Part shown: positions 1 to 8,491 of the stretch, in pieces | Layout of the letters: each line of letters starts with the position of its first letter | Position numbering within the stretch: the first letter of the stretch is position 1 | DNA from: Mesorhizobium sp. | Lineage (GTDB): Bacteria; Pseudomonadota; Alphaproteobacteria; Rhizobiales; Rhizobiaceae | Length of the DNA: 51,507 nt | Direction: 5' to 3' | NCBI GenBank assembly: GCA_004020875.1 | Contig: SAPZ01000035.1 | Span: forward strand, 1-51,507 | Notes under the pieces: generated by a model | What the model was told of the DNA's origin: nothing | Database searches by the model: none | What the model saw: only the letters and a program-made list of their open reading frames with translations | Made by a program: the position numbers and the translations under genes

Positions 1-76
1 GGTGGGGACTCGACCGGGCTTTCTTCCTGGGCCCGCCGCACCGCCTCAGCGCGGCGTGCCCGATCGCTTTGGCGCC

Positions 77-682
77 TTAGCGGACGCTGGCGACCGCATC
101 CTCGCGGCCGTCGTTGATCGTCACCCAAACGCCTGAATTCTCAGTCGATTGACGCTTGAGATAGGTGTAGACCGTGTCGTTCCAGGCGAGCACTTTCGGC
201 TCGAGATTGTCGAGGATGAACTCGCCGAGGCTGGTGCGCACGGTGAGCACGGCATGGCCGTCGCCATTCGGCTGGCGCACCACCGTCATCAACAGATCGC
301 CGGCCGGGATGCCGGCGGCCATCAACTCACGGCGCTTCTCCAGACCATAATCCTCGCAGTCGCCATAGCCATTGTCGGGGTAGGCCCAATATTCCTCGAC
401 GCCGTAATTCTCCAAATCGGTGCGCGGCTTGATGCGGGTGTTGACCGAATTGTTGATGTTGATGATCGTCGCCCACAGCTTGCGCGTCAGTTCGACCGGC
501 GGTCCTTTCGGCGTCCGCTCGTTGCATTCGACCGGAATGCGCTGGCAGAAATCATAGTGACCGACCGGCTGAGTGGTGCGACCGCCCGTATGCATGAAAA
601 CCGGTCCCGCGCTTGCCGTGCCCCAGGCGGAAAGCTGCATCGCCATTGCCAAAAGCAACAGCTTGCCCCTCGTCATTTTCAT
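77..682 (-). CDS. BTLCP-type transglutaminase-like cysteine proteinase
   Basis: 201 aa. A signal peptide is visible (MKMTRGKLLLL, hydrophobic core, cleavage likely after ASA near residue 25), so the protein is probably periplasmic. The three catalytic landmarks of the bacterial transglutaminase-like cysteine proteinase family (BTLCP, PF06035, formerly DUF920) are in order: Cys109 in GDCEDYG, His143 in GDGHAVLTV and Asp158 in FILDN. Family members (for example LapG in Pseudomonas) cleave surface or periplasmic proteins, but many rhizobial copies have no known substrate. No LapD-like partner lies beside it, although a PilZ gene follows on the same strand. The start at 682 has GGGGAG about 10 bases upstream. 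That ribosome binding site lies inside an inverted repeat, listed separately. Confidence 0.9.
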   Translation of the reverse strand: MKMTRGKLLLLAMAMQLSAWGTASAGPVFMHTGGRTTQPVGHYDFCQRIPVECNERTPKGPPVELTRKLWATIININNSVNTRIKPRTDLENYGVEEYWAYPDNGYGDCEDYGLEKRRELMAAGIPAGDLLMTVVRQPNGDGHAVLTVRTSLGEFILDNLEPKVLAWNDTVYTYLKRQSTENSGVWVTINDGREDAVASVR

Positions 683-688
683 TGTTGT

Positions 689-710
689 AGTCTCCCCGTT
701 TGAGGAGACT
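689..710 (-). promoter_or_regulatory. Inverted repeat covering the ribosome binding site of the BTLCP gene
   Basis: AGTCTCC (689-695) and GGAGACT (704-710) form perfect 7-bp arms around an 8-base loop. In the minus-strand mRNA the 3' arm contains the GGAG that is the likely Shine-Dalgarno of the gene starting at 682. A folded leader would therefore hide the ribosome binding site. Whether this happens in vivo is inference. Confidence 0.45.
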
Positions 711-863
711 GTGCCACGTTGGGATTTATTTGACGCAAAAACCCGAAGCAGACATTGAGTAAAACGCCAGTAGAATAAGCATAAAAGTTGAACTATCGTG
801 ATCTTGGGTTATTCAGATTTGCGAGGCCCCGGCGGGGGGGGCGGCCGGCCAAAACCGGGCAAC

Positions 864-890
864 AAAAAACCGGCCGCTAAGGGCCGGTTT
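864..890 (-). terminator. Intrinsic terminator after the PilZ gene
   Basis: AAACCGGCC (867-875) and GGCCGGTTT (82-90 past 800) make a 9-bp stem with a 6-base loop. Read on the minus strand it is followed by a run of six T. It lies about 70 bases past the stop of the minus-strand PilZ gene and separates it from the BTLCP gene. Confidence 0.75.
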
Positions 891-958
891 GCTTCGCTTG
901 CGGGATGAGCCCGCGTGTGAGCAACTTCAGGAAAGTGTAAGCTCGACGCCTTCGCCCT

Positions 959-1576
959 CTATGACCGCGGCGCGTTGAATTCCTGGTCGAGCGTTTCCGG
1001 CCGCTGAATGACCGCGAATTCGATGGCGACGCCGTCCTCGAAATGGCGCACCACCTGACCGCGCATGGTTCCAAGCATGACCTGGATGCCGATCGCCGGC
1101 TTGACGTCGATCTCGATCGCCGCACCCGAGAGCGACAGGTCGATGATGCGGCACTGATACTGGCGCCCGTCGGTGAGCTGCAGGACGCTCATCGGATTGC
1201 GCGGCGCCACGCGCTCGTGGCGACGATCCTCAGGCAGGTCCAGCTCATGCTTGTTGGCAAGCCAAGTGAGCTGCGCGGCAAGCTTGTCCTTCTTGCGATC
1301 GGAAGCGATGACGGTCATTGCGAAACCGTCCTGCGACGTGCGCGTCACGATGCCCTCGACACGGCCGATATGGTCGATATAGGCGATGACCTTCTCGCCC
1401 GGCATGCCGATACGGTCGGTGCGCAGCGCGACGTTGCCGGGCGACATGTCGATCACCTGGCATGGATGCTCGGTGCGGTCTTCCAGCATGAAGCGCCCGT
1501 AAATCTTGACCCGGACACGCTGAAAGTTGCGCCGCTCAGCTCGTGACGGTGCAAATTCTACCGCCGCTGACCTCAT
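959..1576 (-). CDS. Tandem PilZ-domain protein (predicted c-di-GMP effector)
   Basis: 205 aa, cytosolic, no membrane segment. Two PilZ-like units are visible. The first (about residues 13-110) opens with RRNFQRVRVK and has DMSPGN where the second motif belongs. The second (about 117-200) opens with RRHERVAPR and has IDLSLSGAA. PilZ domains bind cyclic di-GMP through RxxxR and (D/N)xSxxG. The second unit fits both motifs. The first lacks the final Gly of the second motif, so it may be a non-binding structural copy. The ATG at 1576 is the first in-frame start and places RRNFQR near residue 16. The gene stands alone with its own terminator, so its output target (motility, polysaccharide, the neighbouring protease) cannot be read from context. 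Confidence 0.85.
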   Translation of the reverse strand: MRSAAVEFAPSRAERRNFQRVRVKIYGRFMLEDRTEHPCQVIDMSPGNVALRTDRIGMPGEKVIAYIDHIGRVEGIVTRTSQDGFAMTVIASDRKKDKLAAQLTWLANKHELDLPEDRRHERVAPRNPMSVLQLTDGRQYQCRIIDLSLSGAAIEIDVKPAIGIQVMLGTMRGQVVRHFEDGVAIEFAVIQRPETLDQEFNAPRS

Positions 1577-1750
1577 GACTGCCTACACCCCATTGGCATT
1601 CCGCGCGAAGATGCGTGGAATTTCGCCCGAAAAACTACAGCGAAGCAGGTTAACAAACGGGAAAAATCGGCCGCGAAAGCCCGGGCCTGGAGACACGCGC
1701 GACGCGGAAAAATCAGCCTCGAGGGAGGGGAAAATCCCGCGCGGCCAAGC

Positions 1751-2389
1751 TCATTCGTGACGTCCGCCGTCGAGGACGACGAGGTGGCGGATGCGGCGCA
1801 CGCGGCCGAGCGCCGAAATGGTTTCCGGGGGATCGAATTCGGATGGAACGAGTGAGGGAACCTCGATCGCTGGCCGGTTCTTCAGGAACATCGGTTCCTT
1901 GTCGGGATCTATCACCCGGACCGTGTCGATAAGCGCGTCGGCGAGCGGGTCGGCGCCAAGCCAGAACGGCTTTTCAGCGGTGCTGATAATGCCAAGGCAG
2001 CGCGGATTCTCGTGCCCCCCATCCAACGGCAGCGCCACGAGCTCGAATTTGTTGGTGCGGCCGTTGCGGCTGAATCCCTCGTAAGTCATGAACAGAACCG
2101 ACTTCTGGTCAAAAACGCCTTGCATGAGCCGCGATACCAGCCGCTGGTCCTTCTCACGCCACAGCGAAGGAAACGAGAAACCCTTGAGTTCGCGCCCGTA
2201 ATAGGCGCAGAGCCTCGTGCCGGCCAGCCGGAACACTGCTTCGCCGCGCGTGTCGCGTTCGAGGATGAAGGTATCGGCCAGAAGCGACTTGATGTCGGCC
2301 GGCTCCACTTCCGATCGCTTCGGGGCGAGGCGGCCATCACGCAACTGGTTCCAATATTGGAACAGCGCGATCGATCCTTTTTCTTTCAT
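1751..2389 (-). CDS. PAS_5 family (PF07310) PAS-domain protein
   Basis: 212 aa from the ATG at 2389. An in-frame GTG at 2407 would add six residues. The ATG is preferred because GGAGCGG sits seven bases before it. The N-terminal two thirds match the alphaproteobacterial single-PAS family PF07310: FQYWNQLRDGR, then PADIKSLLADTFILE, FRLAGTRLCAYYGRELKG, and LVALPLDGG. There is no kinase, GGDEF or other output domain, and no signal peptide. Family members are common in rhizobia and mostly uncharacterised, and the ligand is unknown. The gene is monocistronic on the minus strand, divergent from the rhomboid gene. Confidence 0.8.
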   Translation of the reverse strand: MKEKGSIALFQYWNQLRDGRLAPKRSEVEPADIKSLLADTFILERDTRGEAVFRLAGTRLCAYYGRELKGFSFPSLWREKDQRLVSRLMQGVFDQKSVLFMTYEGFSRNGRTNKFELVALPLDGGHENPRCLGIISTAEKPFWLGADPLADALIDTVRVIDPDKEPMFLKNRPAIEVPSLVPSEFDPPETISALGRVRRIRHLVVLDGGRHE

Positions 2390-2771
2390 TTCGATTCCGC
2401 TCCGCACAATCTGTCTTTTGATGTCCCATCGGCGAACAGACAGGGCGCCCTCCGATGACCTTCATGCGGTGCGGAGCAGGATGCGTGCCAGTATCGTTAA
2501 CGTTTGTTCACGCCTCGGGGTCGTTAAGGTTAACAAATGGTTTACATTGCGCGCCGCCGAGGCCCGTGGCACACAAAAGTCACTCCAAAACGGTCGTTTC
2601 AGTAGCGATCGACAGCACTTCAGTCACGAGTTTACGGGGAGCAGGGGACTCGGCAGGCCGTTCAGGGAAATCCTGGACGGCCTTTTTTTGATTCGACCCT
2701 GTTCTGATTCGCCCCTTCGGCCGGGACGCTGTGGCGATTAGCCGTTTGTGATTCGAACGGGCGTGATCTAC
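2390..2771. other. Intergenic region with an orphan plus-strand terminator
   Basis: About 380 bases between the divergent PAS_5 and rhomboid genes. I see no protein that looks real: a 78-codon plus-strand reading frame at 2455-2691 has no family features and ends inside the terminator stem. The stretch holds GTTAAC-type sequences around 2498-2536 and a strong intrinsic terminator at 2656-2689 with no gene in front of it. This pattern suggests a small RNA of up to about 200 nt, transcribed on the plus strand. Confidence 0.5.
2656..2689 (+). terminator. Strong intrinsic terminator with no upstream gene
   Basis: GGCCGTTCAGG (from 2656) pairs with CCTGGACGGCC (to 2682), 11 bp with one T-G wobble and a short loop, followed directly by seven T (2683-2689). 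It points along the plus strand, while the nearest upstream gene is on the minus strand and divergent. It is therefore either the end of an unannotated small RNA or a roadblock in front of the rhomboid gene. Confidence 0.8.
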
Positions 2772-3554
2772 ATGCTCGCCGAAACTCAATTCCCAAACCC
2801 GCGAAGGCGCATGAGCGAACCGGTAAGCCCCGCTGAAACCGAACCGCCGCCGGACGAGGCTCCCGAGCCGGGGCGCCGCGAACCGGTGTTCAACCTGCCG
2901 CCGGTGGTGTTGGCCGTGATCGGCATCTGCGCGGCTGTCTTTCTGTTGCAGCAATATGTCCTGGACGATACGCAGAACATGACGCTGCTCTACGACGGAG
3001 CCTTCATTCCGGTGCTCTACACCGGCAAATATGGCTTCGACTGGTTCCTGTTCACGCGTCCATTCACCTATGCGTTCATGCATGGCGGCATTGCCCACGT
3101 TGCCATCAACATGATCTGGCTTGCGGCCTTCGGCTCTCCGCTCGCCAATCGCCTCGGCGCGCTGCGTTTCGCCATATTCTATGCGGTGACCGGGCTGGCT
3201 TCGGTTGTTCTGTTCTGGGTGCTGCATCCCTACGGCGAGGTGCCGCTCGTCGGTGCATCGGGGGCGATTTCCGGCATGATGGGCGCGGCCGCCCGATATG
3301 GCTTCCGCATCGACCGGTCATCTGGCAGGGCGGCCTTCGCCGGCGAGCCCCTGCCGATTTCGGCCGTGTCGCGCTCGCGCGGCGTCATGACCTTTCTTGG
3401 CGTCTGGATGGTGATCAATCTGGCCACCGGCCTGCTCGGCTTCGCGCCGGGCGTTGATGGCCAGATCGCCTGGGAAGCCCATATTGGTGGCTTCATCGCC
3501 GGCTTCTTCGGACTGCGTTTCTTCGACCGCGGCTGGCTGGCGCCTAGTCCTTAG
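2772..3554 (+). CDS. Rhomboid family intramembrane serine protease
   Basis: 260 aa from the ATG at 2772. Alternatives are GTG 2748 and ATG 2811, the latter with GAAGG close upstream, and none is clearly best. A short proline-rich cytosolic N-terminus (PPPDEAPEPG) precedes about six hydrophobic segments. The rhomboid signature is intact: HGGIAHVAINMIW in the second core helix, GASGAISG with the nucleophile Ser at about residue 163, and the catalytic His at about residue 237 in EAHIGG. The protease cleaves single-pass membrane proteins within the bilayer. The natural substrate cannot be told from the context, since the gene is monocistronic and the next gene encodes a CBS protein. Confidence 0.9.
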   Translation: MLAETQFPNPRRRMSEPVSPAETEPPPDEAPEPGRREPVFNLPPVVLAVIGICAAVFLLQQYVLDDTQNMTLLYDGAFIPVLYTGKYGFDWFLFTRPFTYAFMHGGIAHVAINMIWLAAFGSPLANRLGALRFAIFYAVTGLASVVLFWVLHPYGEVPLVGASGAISGMMGAAARYGFRIDRSSGRAAFAGEPLPISAVSRSRGVMTFLGVWMVINLATGLLGFAPGVDGQIAWEAHIGGFIAGFFGLRFFDRGWLAPSP

Positions 3555-3680
3555 GCGCACTTGAAAAGCAACCAATCACGGCGCACGATGTTGCCTAAGC
3601 ACCCGGTGTCTTCCTAGGGGCGCAGGGGCTCAAAAGCCGGTTGAGGCGGGGAGCCGGCGTCAAAGGCAGTGGAGGACGCC

Positions 3681-4112
3681 ATGACGGTTAAGGCAATTCT
3701 TGAAAGCAAGGGCCATGACGTGTTCACGCTCGGGCCCAATGAGAAACTCAGCGAGGCCATTCGCATGCTGGCCGAGCACAGGATCGGCGCGCTCGTCATC
3801 ACCAATGGCGACAGAAAGATCGTCGGCATCCTCTCGGAGCGCGACATCGTCAGGGTCGTGGCGAGGGAGGGCGCCGCCGCACTCGACATCGCCGTGCGCT
3901 CGGCGATGACGCCGAAGGTGAAGATCTGCAACGAAAACCACACGGTCAACGAGGTAATGGAGATCATGACGAAAGGCCGCTTCCGCCATCTGCCGGTGGA
4001 GAAAAACGGCCTGCTCGACGGCATCGTCTCCATCGGCGACGTGGTCAAGCGACGCATCGAGGACGTCGAGCGCGAAGCCGAGGAGATCAAGGCCTACATC
4101 GCCACAGCCTGA
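3681..4112 (+). CDS. CBS-pair domain protein
   Basis: 143 aa. The ATG at 3681 is chosen over a GTG at 3669 because GGAGGA lies just before it and overlaps the GTG. The whole protein is one Bateman module: the first CBS motif (about residues 8-65) holds GALVITNGDRKIVGILSERD, and the second (about 75-135) holds FRHLPVEKNGLLDGIVSIGD. Such stand-alone CBS pairs usually sense adenine nucleotides (AMP, ATP, NAD) and regulate a partner protein, which is not encoded next door. An inverted repeat with 10-bp GC arms (about 4121-4145) follows the stop and could end transcription, although it lacks a T run. Confidence 0.85.
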   Translation: MTVKAILESKGHDVFTLGPNEKLSEAIRMLAEHRIGALVITNGDRKIVGILSERDIVRVVAREGAAALDIAVRSAMTPKVKICNENHTVNEVMEIMTKGRFRHLPVEKNGLLDGIVSIGDVVKRRIEDVEREAEEIKAYIATA

Positions 4113-4154
4113 GCGGCAACAGCCGCCGGCTCCCAGCCGGCGGCGTAGTGCGCC

Positions 4155-4345
4155 CTATCGGTTGTCGAACTCGGCACGGACGAGTTGGAGCCCGCGTCGG
4201 GTGATGCGGTAACAACCGTCGAAGATCCCGCTTTCTTGCGCCTTAGTTTTCGAAAGAGCTCCAGGTCGAAGCCAGGATAGCGCCAGCCGTCGCGGGTCAG
4301 GCACTGGACGGAGGCGATGTTCCTGCTCTCGTTCTTTTCAATTTC
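4155..4345 (-). pseudogene. Decayed small gene of unknown function, frameshifted
   Basis: On the minus strand one frame reads NIASVQCLTRDGWRYPGFDL and runs on to LFRKLRRKK. The adjacent frame then continues as GIFDGCYRITRRGLQLVRA and ends in EFDNR and a stop at 4155. The join is near 4228-4236. The two pieces together read like one compact, basic, winged-helix-like protein of about 60 aa, broken by a small indel. No in-frame ATG remains, since a TGA lies just upstream of the open stretch. I do not recognise the family. The coding-like composition in both halves is the only evidence, so this is tentative. Confidence 0.4.
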
Positions 4346-4421
4346 GATACGGCTTCACCGGGAGTGAGCGTAAGTGGACATCCACTCTCCATTAGAAGGA
4401 GTGTCCTATAGGCGGCTTTTC

Positions 4422-4527
4422 CCCACAGCGCCGCGCGTCCTCTTGGACGCGCAAAAGGACGCTGTGGCCCTCTTGGTTGGAGCATGCTCCTTTCCGTAAA
4501 TCGGTTCCGATTTTCGGGGTCATGCGC
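4422..4527. repeat. Intergenic palindromic element, rhizobial type
   Basis: Two nested hairpins. CCACAGCG and GCGCGTCC are mirrored by GGACGCGC and CGCTGTGG (about 4423-4468). Then GCATG, with ATCGG-TT-CCGAT inside, closes with CATGC (about 4482-4526). From general knowledge, elements beginning AGCGCCGCGCGTCC are scattered through rhizobial intergenic regions. I cannot count genome copies here. Confidence 0.6.
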
Positions 4528-4559
4528 TGCGCGAAATGTCCATTGGATAAAGTCCCGGG

Positions 4560-4593
4560 AAAAACAACAAAAGCCGCCGCGAGACCTCGCGGC
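4560..4593 (-). terminator. Orphan minus-strand intrinsic terminator upstream of gatB
   Basis: GCCGCGAG (4576-4583) and CTCGCGGC (4586-4593) form a perfect 8-bp stem. Read on the minus strand the stem is followed by a T-rich tract, TTTTGTTGTTTTT. No minus-strand gene lies to its right: gatB starts at 4766 on the plus strand. A minus-strand transcript of about 150-180 nt starting in the gatB promoter region would end here. Confidence 0.5.
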
Positions 4594-4765
4594 ACGGGGT
4601 TTCAGGTTTTTCCGCCCTGCCTCGCTTGCCAGGTCAGGCGAACGTAGCGGAAAAGGCCAGCGCGTGGGCTTTACGCTTGTCTCGCAGGGCGGTTTGCACT
4701 AGCGAAGTTTCGCATCCAAATATGCGCCTCATGCATATCCGCGAATTTCTAGGTACATAGCCTCC

Positions 4766-6265
<1,500 letters not shown>

Positions 6266-6269
6266 GGCG

Positions 6270-6758
6270 ATGTTCGTCCGTACCGCCAGCGAGCGCGATC
6301 TTGTTGCGGTCCGCGCGCTGCTCGTCGAGACCTGGCATGCGACCTATGACGCCATCTACGGCGCCGAGCGGGTTACGGCGATCACCGACGACTGGCATTC
6401 GATCGCCTCGCTCAAGGCGCGGCTGACGCGGCCGAATTCCGAGTTCCTGGTTGCTGACGACGGCAAGCGGCTCGGCGGCATGGCGTTCGCCGCCGCGACC
6501 ACCGACCCGAAGATCGTCTTTCTGAACCAGCTCTACGTGCATCCGGCCTGCCAGCGGCAGGGGATTGGCCAGTCGCTGCTTGACGAAGTCGAAGCCAGTT
6601 TTCCGGAGATGGATACGCTGCGCCTCGAGGTCGAGGAAGCAAATGCCGCGGCGATCGCCTTTTACGAAGCGAACGGGTTCCGCCGGAGGGGGAGGACCGC
6701 CGATTGCGGCGGCAATTCGGGATTGCCCGCGCTCATCATGGAAAAACGGCTCGGCTAG
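6270..6758 (+). CDS. GNAT family N-acetyltransferase
   Basis: 162 aa, one GNAT fold. The acetyl-CoA loop is HPACQRQGIGQSLLDEV (motif A, Q/RxxGxG/A), preceded by VFLNQLYV and followed by LRLEVEEANAAAIAFYEANGF (motif B: N..A..FYE..GF). The substrate is not predictable from sequence. It lies four bases behind gatB and is probably co-transcribed with it, by tight spacing rather than by a known functional link. ATG 6270 is the first start after the gatB stop. Confidence 0.88.
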   Translation: MFVRTASERDLVAVRALLVETWHATYDAIYGAERVTAITDDWHSIASLKARLTRPNSEFLVADDGKRLGGMAFAAATTDPKIVFLNQLYVHPACQRQGIGQSLLDEVEASFPEMDTLRLEVEEANAAAIAFYEANGFRRRGRTADCGGNSGLPALIMEKRLG

Positions 6759-6882
6759 GTCGGGCACGCCCGATCATCGCGCGGTTTTGATTTGATCGCG
6801 CCGATCCGCCTGATCAAACCTGTTTCCCGCAGCGTCCGCACCCGCCACGAGGCAAGGGGCGCCGCCCGCCGAGGGGGACAAC

Positions 6883-7581
6883 ATGCCGAGCCTGCCGGAA
6901 TTGATGCCGACCGAAGTGTCGGACGAGACGTTTGGCGGCGTGACCTATCACGTCGCCGGGGAACTGGTGCCCGTGCTGTCGGTCGATGTGACCAATATGC
7001 CGGTCTATTTCGAGCACCACATCCTGCTCTGGAAGAACACCACCATCACCATCGGCCTGAAGTCGCTGAGGGGCGCGCTGAAGCGGATGATCGCCGGCAT
7101 GCAGATCTTCGTCACCGAGGCCTCCGGGCCGGGCGTCATCGCCTTCAGCCGCGACGGACCCGGCCATATCGTGCCAATCCATCTCCGGCGCGGCGAGGAG
7201 ATCCAGGTGCGCGAGCATCAGTTCCTCGCCGCCACCGCCAGCGTCGATTACAGCTTCGAGCGGGTGCGCGGGCTGGGAACGATGCTGTTCGGCCAGAGCG
7301 GCTTCTTCATCGACCGTTTCCGCGGTGAGACCGGTGACGGCATCGTCTGGCTGCACGGCTACGGCAACGTCTTCGAAAAGGTGCTGACGCCTGGCGAAAC
7401 CATCGACGTCGAACCGGGCGGCTGGCTGTTCAAGGATGCCTCGGTGAGGATGGACACCAGGATCGACAAGCTTTCCAGCGGCTTCTTCGGCGCCGCCATG
7501 AATTTCGTCGTCAATCGCTTCACCGGTCCTGGCCGCGTCGGCATCCAGTCGATGTATCTGCATATGCCGTCGGAAGAGTAG
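6883..7581 (+). CDS. AIM24 family protein
   Basis: 232 aa, no signal peptide or membrane segment. It belongs to the AIM24/TIGR00266-like family (PF01987), a double beta-barrel fold with Gly-rich turns: MIAGMQIFVTEASGPGVIAF, then FLAATASVDYSFERVRG, and GDGIVWLHGYGNVFEKVL near the C-terminus. The mitochondrial homologue Aim24 supports inner-membrane organisation, but the bacterial role is not established. A good ribosome binding site (GAGGGGG) is six bases before the ATG. The gene stands alone and converges on panC. Confidence 0.8.
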   Translation: MPSLPELMPTEVSDETFGGVTYHVAGELVPVLSVDVTNMPVYFEHHILLWKNTTITIGLKSLRGALKRMIAGMQIFVTEASGPGVIAFSRDGPGHIVPIHLRRGEEIQVREHQFLAATASVDYSFERVRGLGTMLFGQSGFFIDRFRGETGDGIVWLHGYGNVFEKVLTPGETIDVEPGGWLFKDASVRMDTRIDKLSSGFFGAAMNFVVNRFTGPGRVGIQSMYLHMPSEE

Positions 7582-7639
7582 GCGTCGCGGAGCGCAGTGG
7601 CGACACCCTGCGGATAGGCAGCCGATCGGCAGCGAGCGC

Positions 7640-8491
7640 TCAGGCGGAGGGAATCTCCACATTGTCGATCAGCCGCGTCGTGCCGACCCAGGCCGCCGCG
7701 AGCAGACGGCCGTTGCGGTTCTGCTGCCAGGGTTCGAGCGTGACGCTCGCACGGGCGGCGACATAGTCGACCTTCCGGAAGCCCACGGAGATGACAGCCT
7801 TCGTGGCATCTTCGATGGCGTCGGCTTCATCCGCGCCGGCCGAAAGCGCCGCCGCCGTTCGGCGCAGGATTGCGTTGAGCTGGCGCGCGATGTCGAGCTC
7901 GGCGTCGCCCAGATAGGCATTGCGCGACGACATGGCGAGACCGTGCGCGTCACGCACGGTCGGCGCGCCGACGATCTCGACGGGCAGGTCGAGATCACGG
8001 CAGAGCTGGCTGACGACGCAAAGCTGCTGGTAGTCCTTCTCGCCGAACACCGCGCAATCGGGCGCCGCCTGTAGGAAGAGCTTGGCGACCACGGTCGCGA
8101 CGCCGTCGAAGAAATTCGGCCTGAAGTCGGTCTCGAGACCGGAGGAGGGGCCGCCCACCGAGATCTTGGTGGCGAAGCCGGTCGGGTACATTTCCGCCAC
8201 GCTTGGCGTGAAGGCGAGATGAGCGCCTGCCTCCCGCAACCGCTCGAGATCGCGCGTCAGCTGGCGCGGATACTTGTCGAGATCCTCCGTTGGCGCGAAC
8301 TGGGTCGGATTGACGAAGATCGAGACGACGCAGCGGTCGGCCCGTTCGAGCGCGATCCTGACCAGTGAGATATGGCCGTCATGCAGCGCGCCCATGGTCG
8401 GCACCATGGCGACCCTGAGTCCGGCTAGGCGCCAGTTCCGGACCTGTACGCGAAGAGCGGCGACGCTGTCGGCGACGATTGGAGCGTTCAT
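7640..8491 (-). CDS. panC: Pantothenate synthetase
   Basis: 283 aa. It ligates pantoate and beta-alanine with ATP to make pantothenate (vitamin B5), the last step before coenzyme A synthesis. Nucleotidyltransferase hallmarks are MVPTMGALHDGHISLV (the HxGH-type ATP site), FVNPTQFAPTEDLDKYPR, FGEKDYQQL and the MSSRNAYL loop. Its ATG overlaps the panB stop in an ATGA arrangement (8488-8491), so translation of the two is coupled. It is the second gene of a two-gene panBC operon. Confidence 0.96.
   Translation of the reverse strand: MNAPIVADSVAALRVQVRNWRLAGLRVAMVPTMGALHDGHISLVRIALERADRCVVSIFVNPTQFAPTEDLDKYPRQLTRDLERLREAGAHLAFTPSVAEMYPTGFATKISVGGPSSGLETDFRPNFFDGVATVVAKLFLQAAPDCAVFGEKDYQQLCVVSQLCRDLDLPVEIVGAPTVRDAHGLAMSSRNAYLGDAELDIARQLNAILRRTAAALSAGADEADAIEDATKAVISVGFRKVDYVAARASVTLEPWQQNRNGRLLAAAWVGTTRLIDNVEIPSA

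Noticed and set aside
1..76. Partial gene at the left edge
   Set aside because: Only 76 bases remain before the BTLCP stop and neither strand gives a recognisable peptide.
2495..2540. TTAA-rich sequence as a CtrA binding site
   Set aside because: TTAA halves are present but not in the TTAA-N7-TTAA spacing, so I do not claim a cell-cycle site.
2455..2691. A 78-codon plus-strand frame before the rhomboid gene
   Set aside because: The frame ends inside the terminator stem and has no protein-like composition; an RNA is the better reading.
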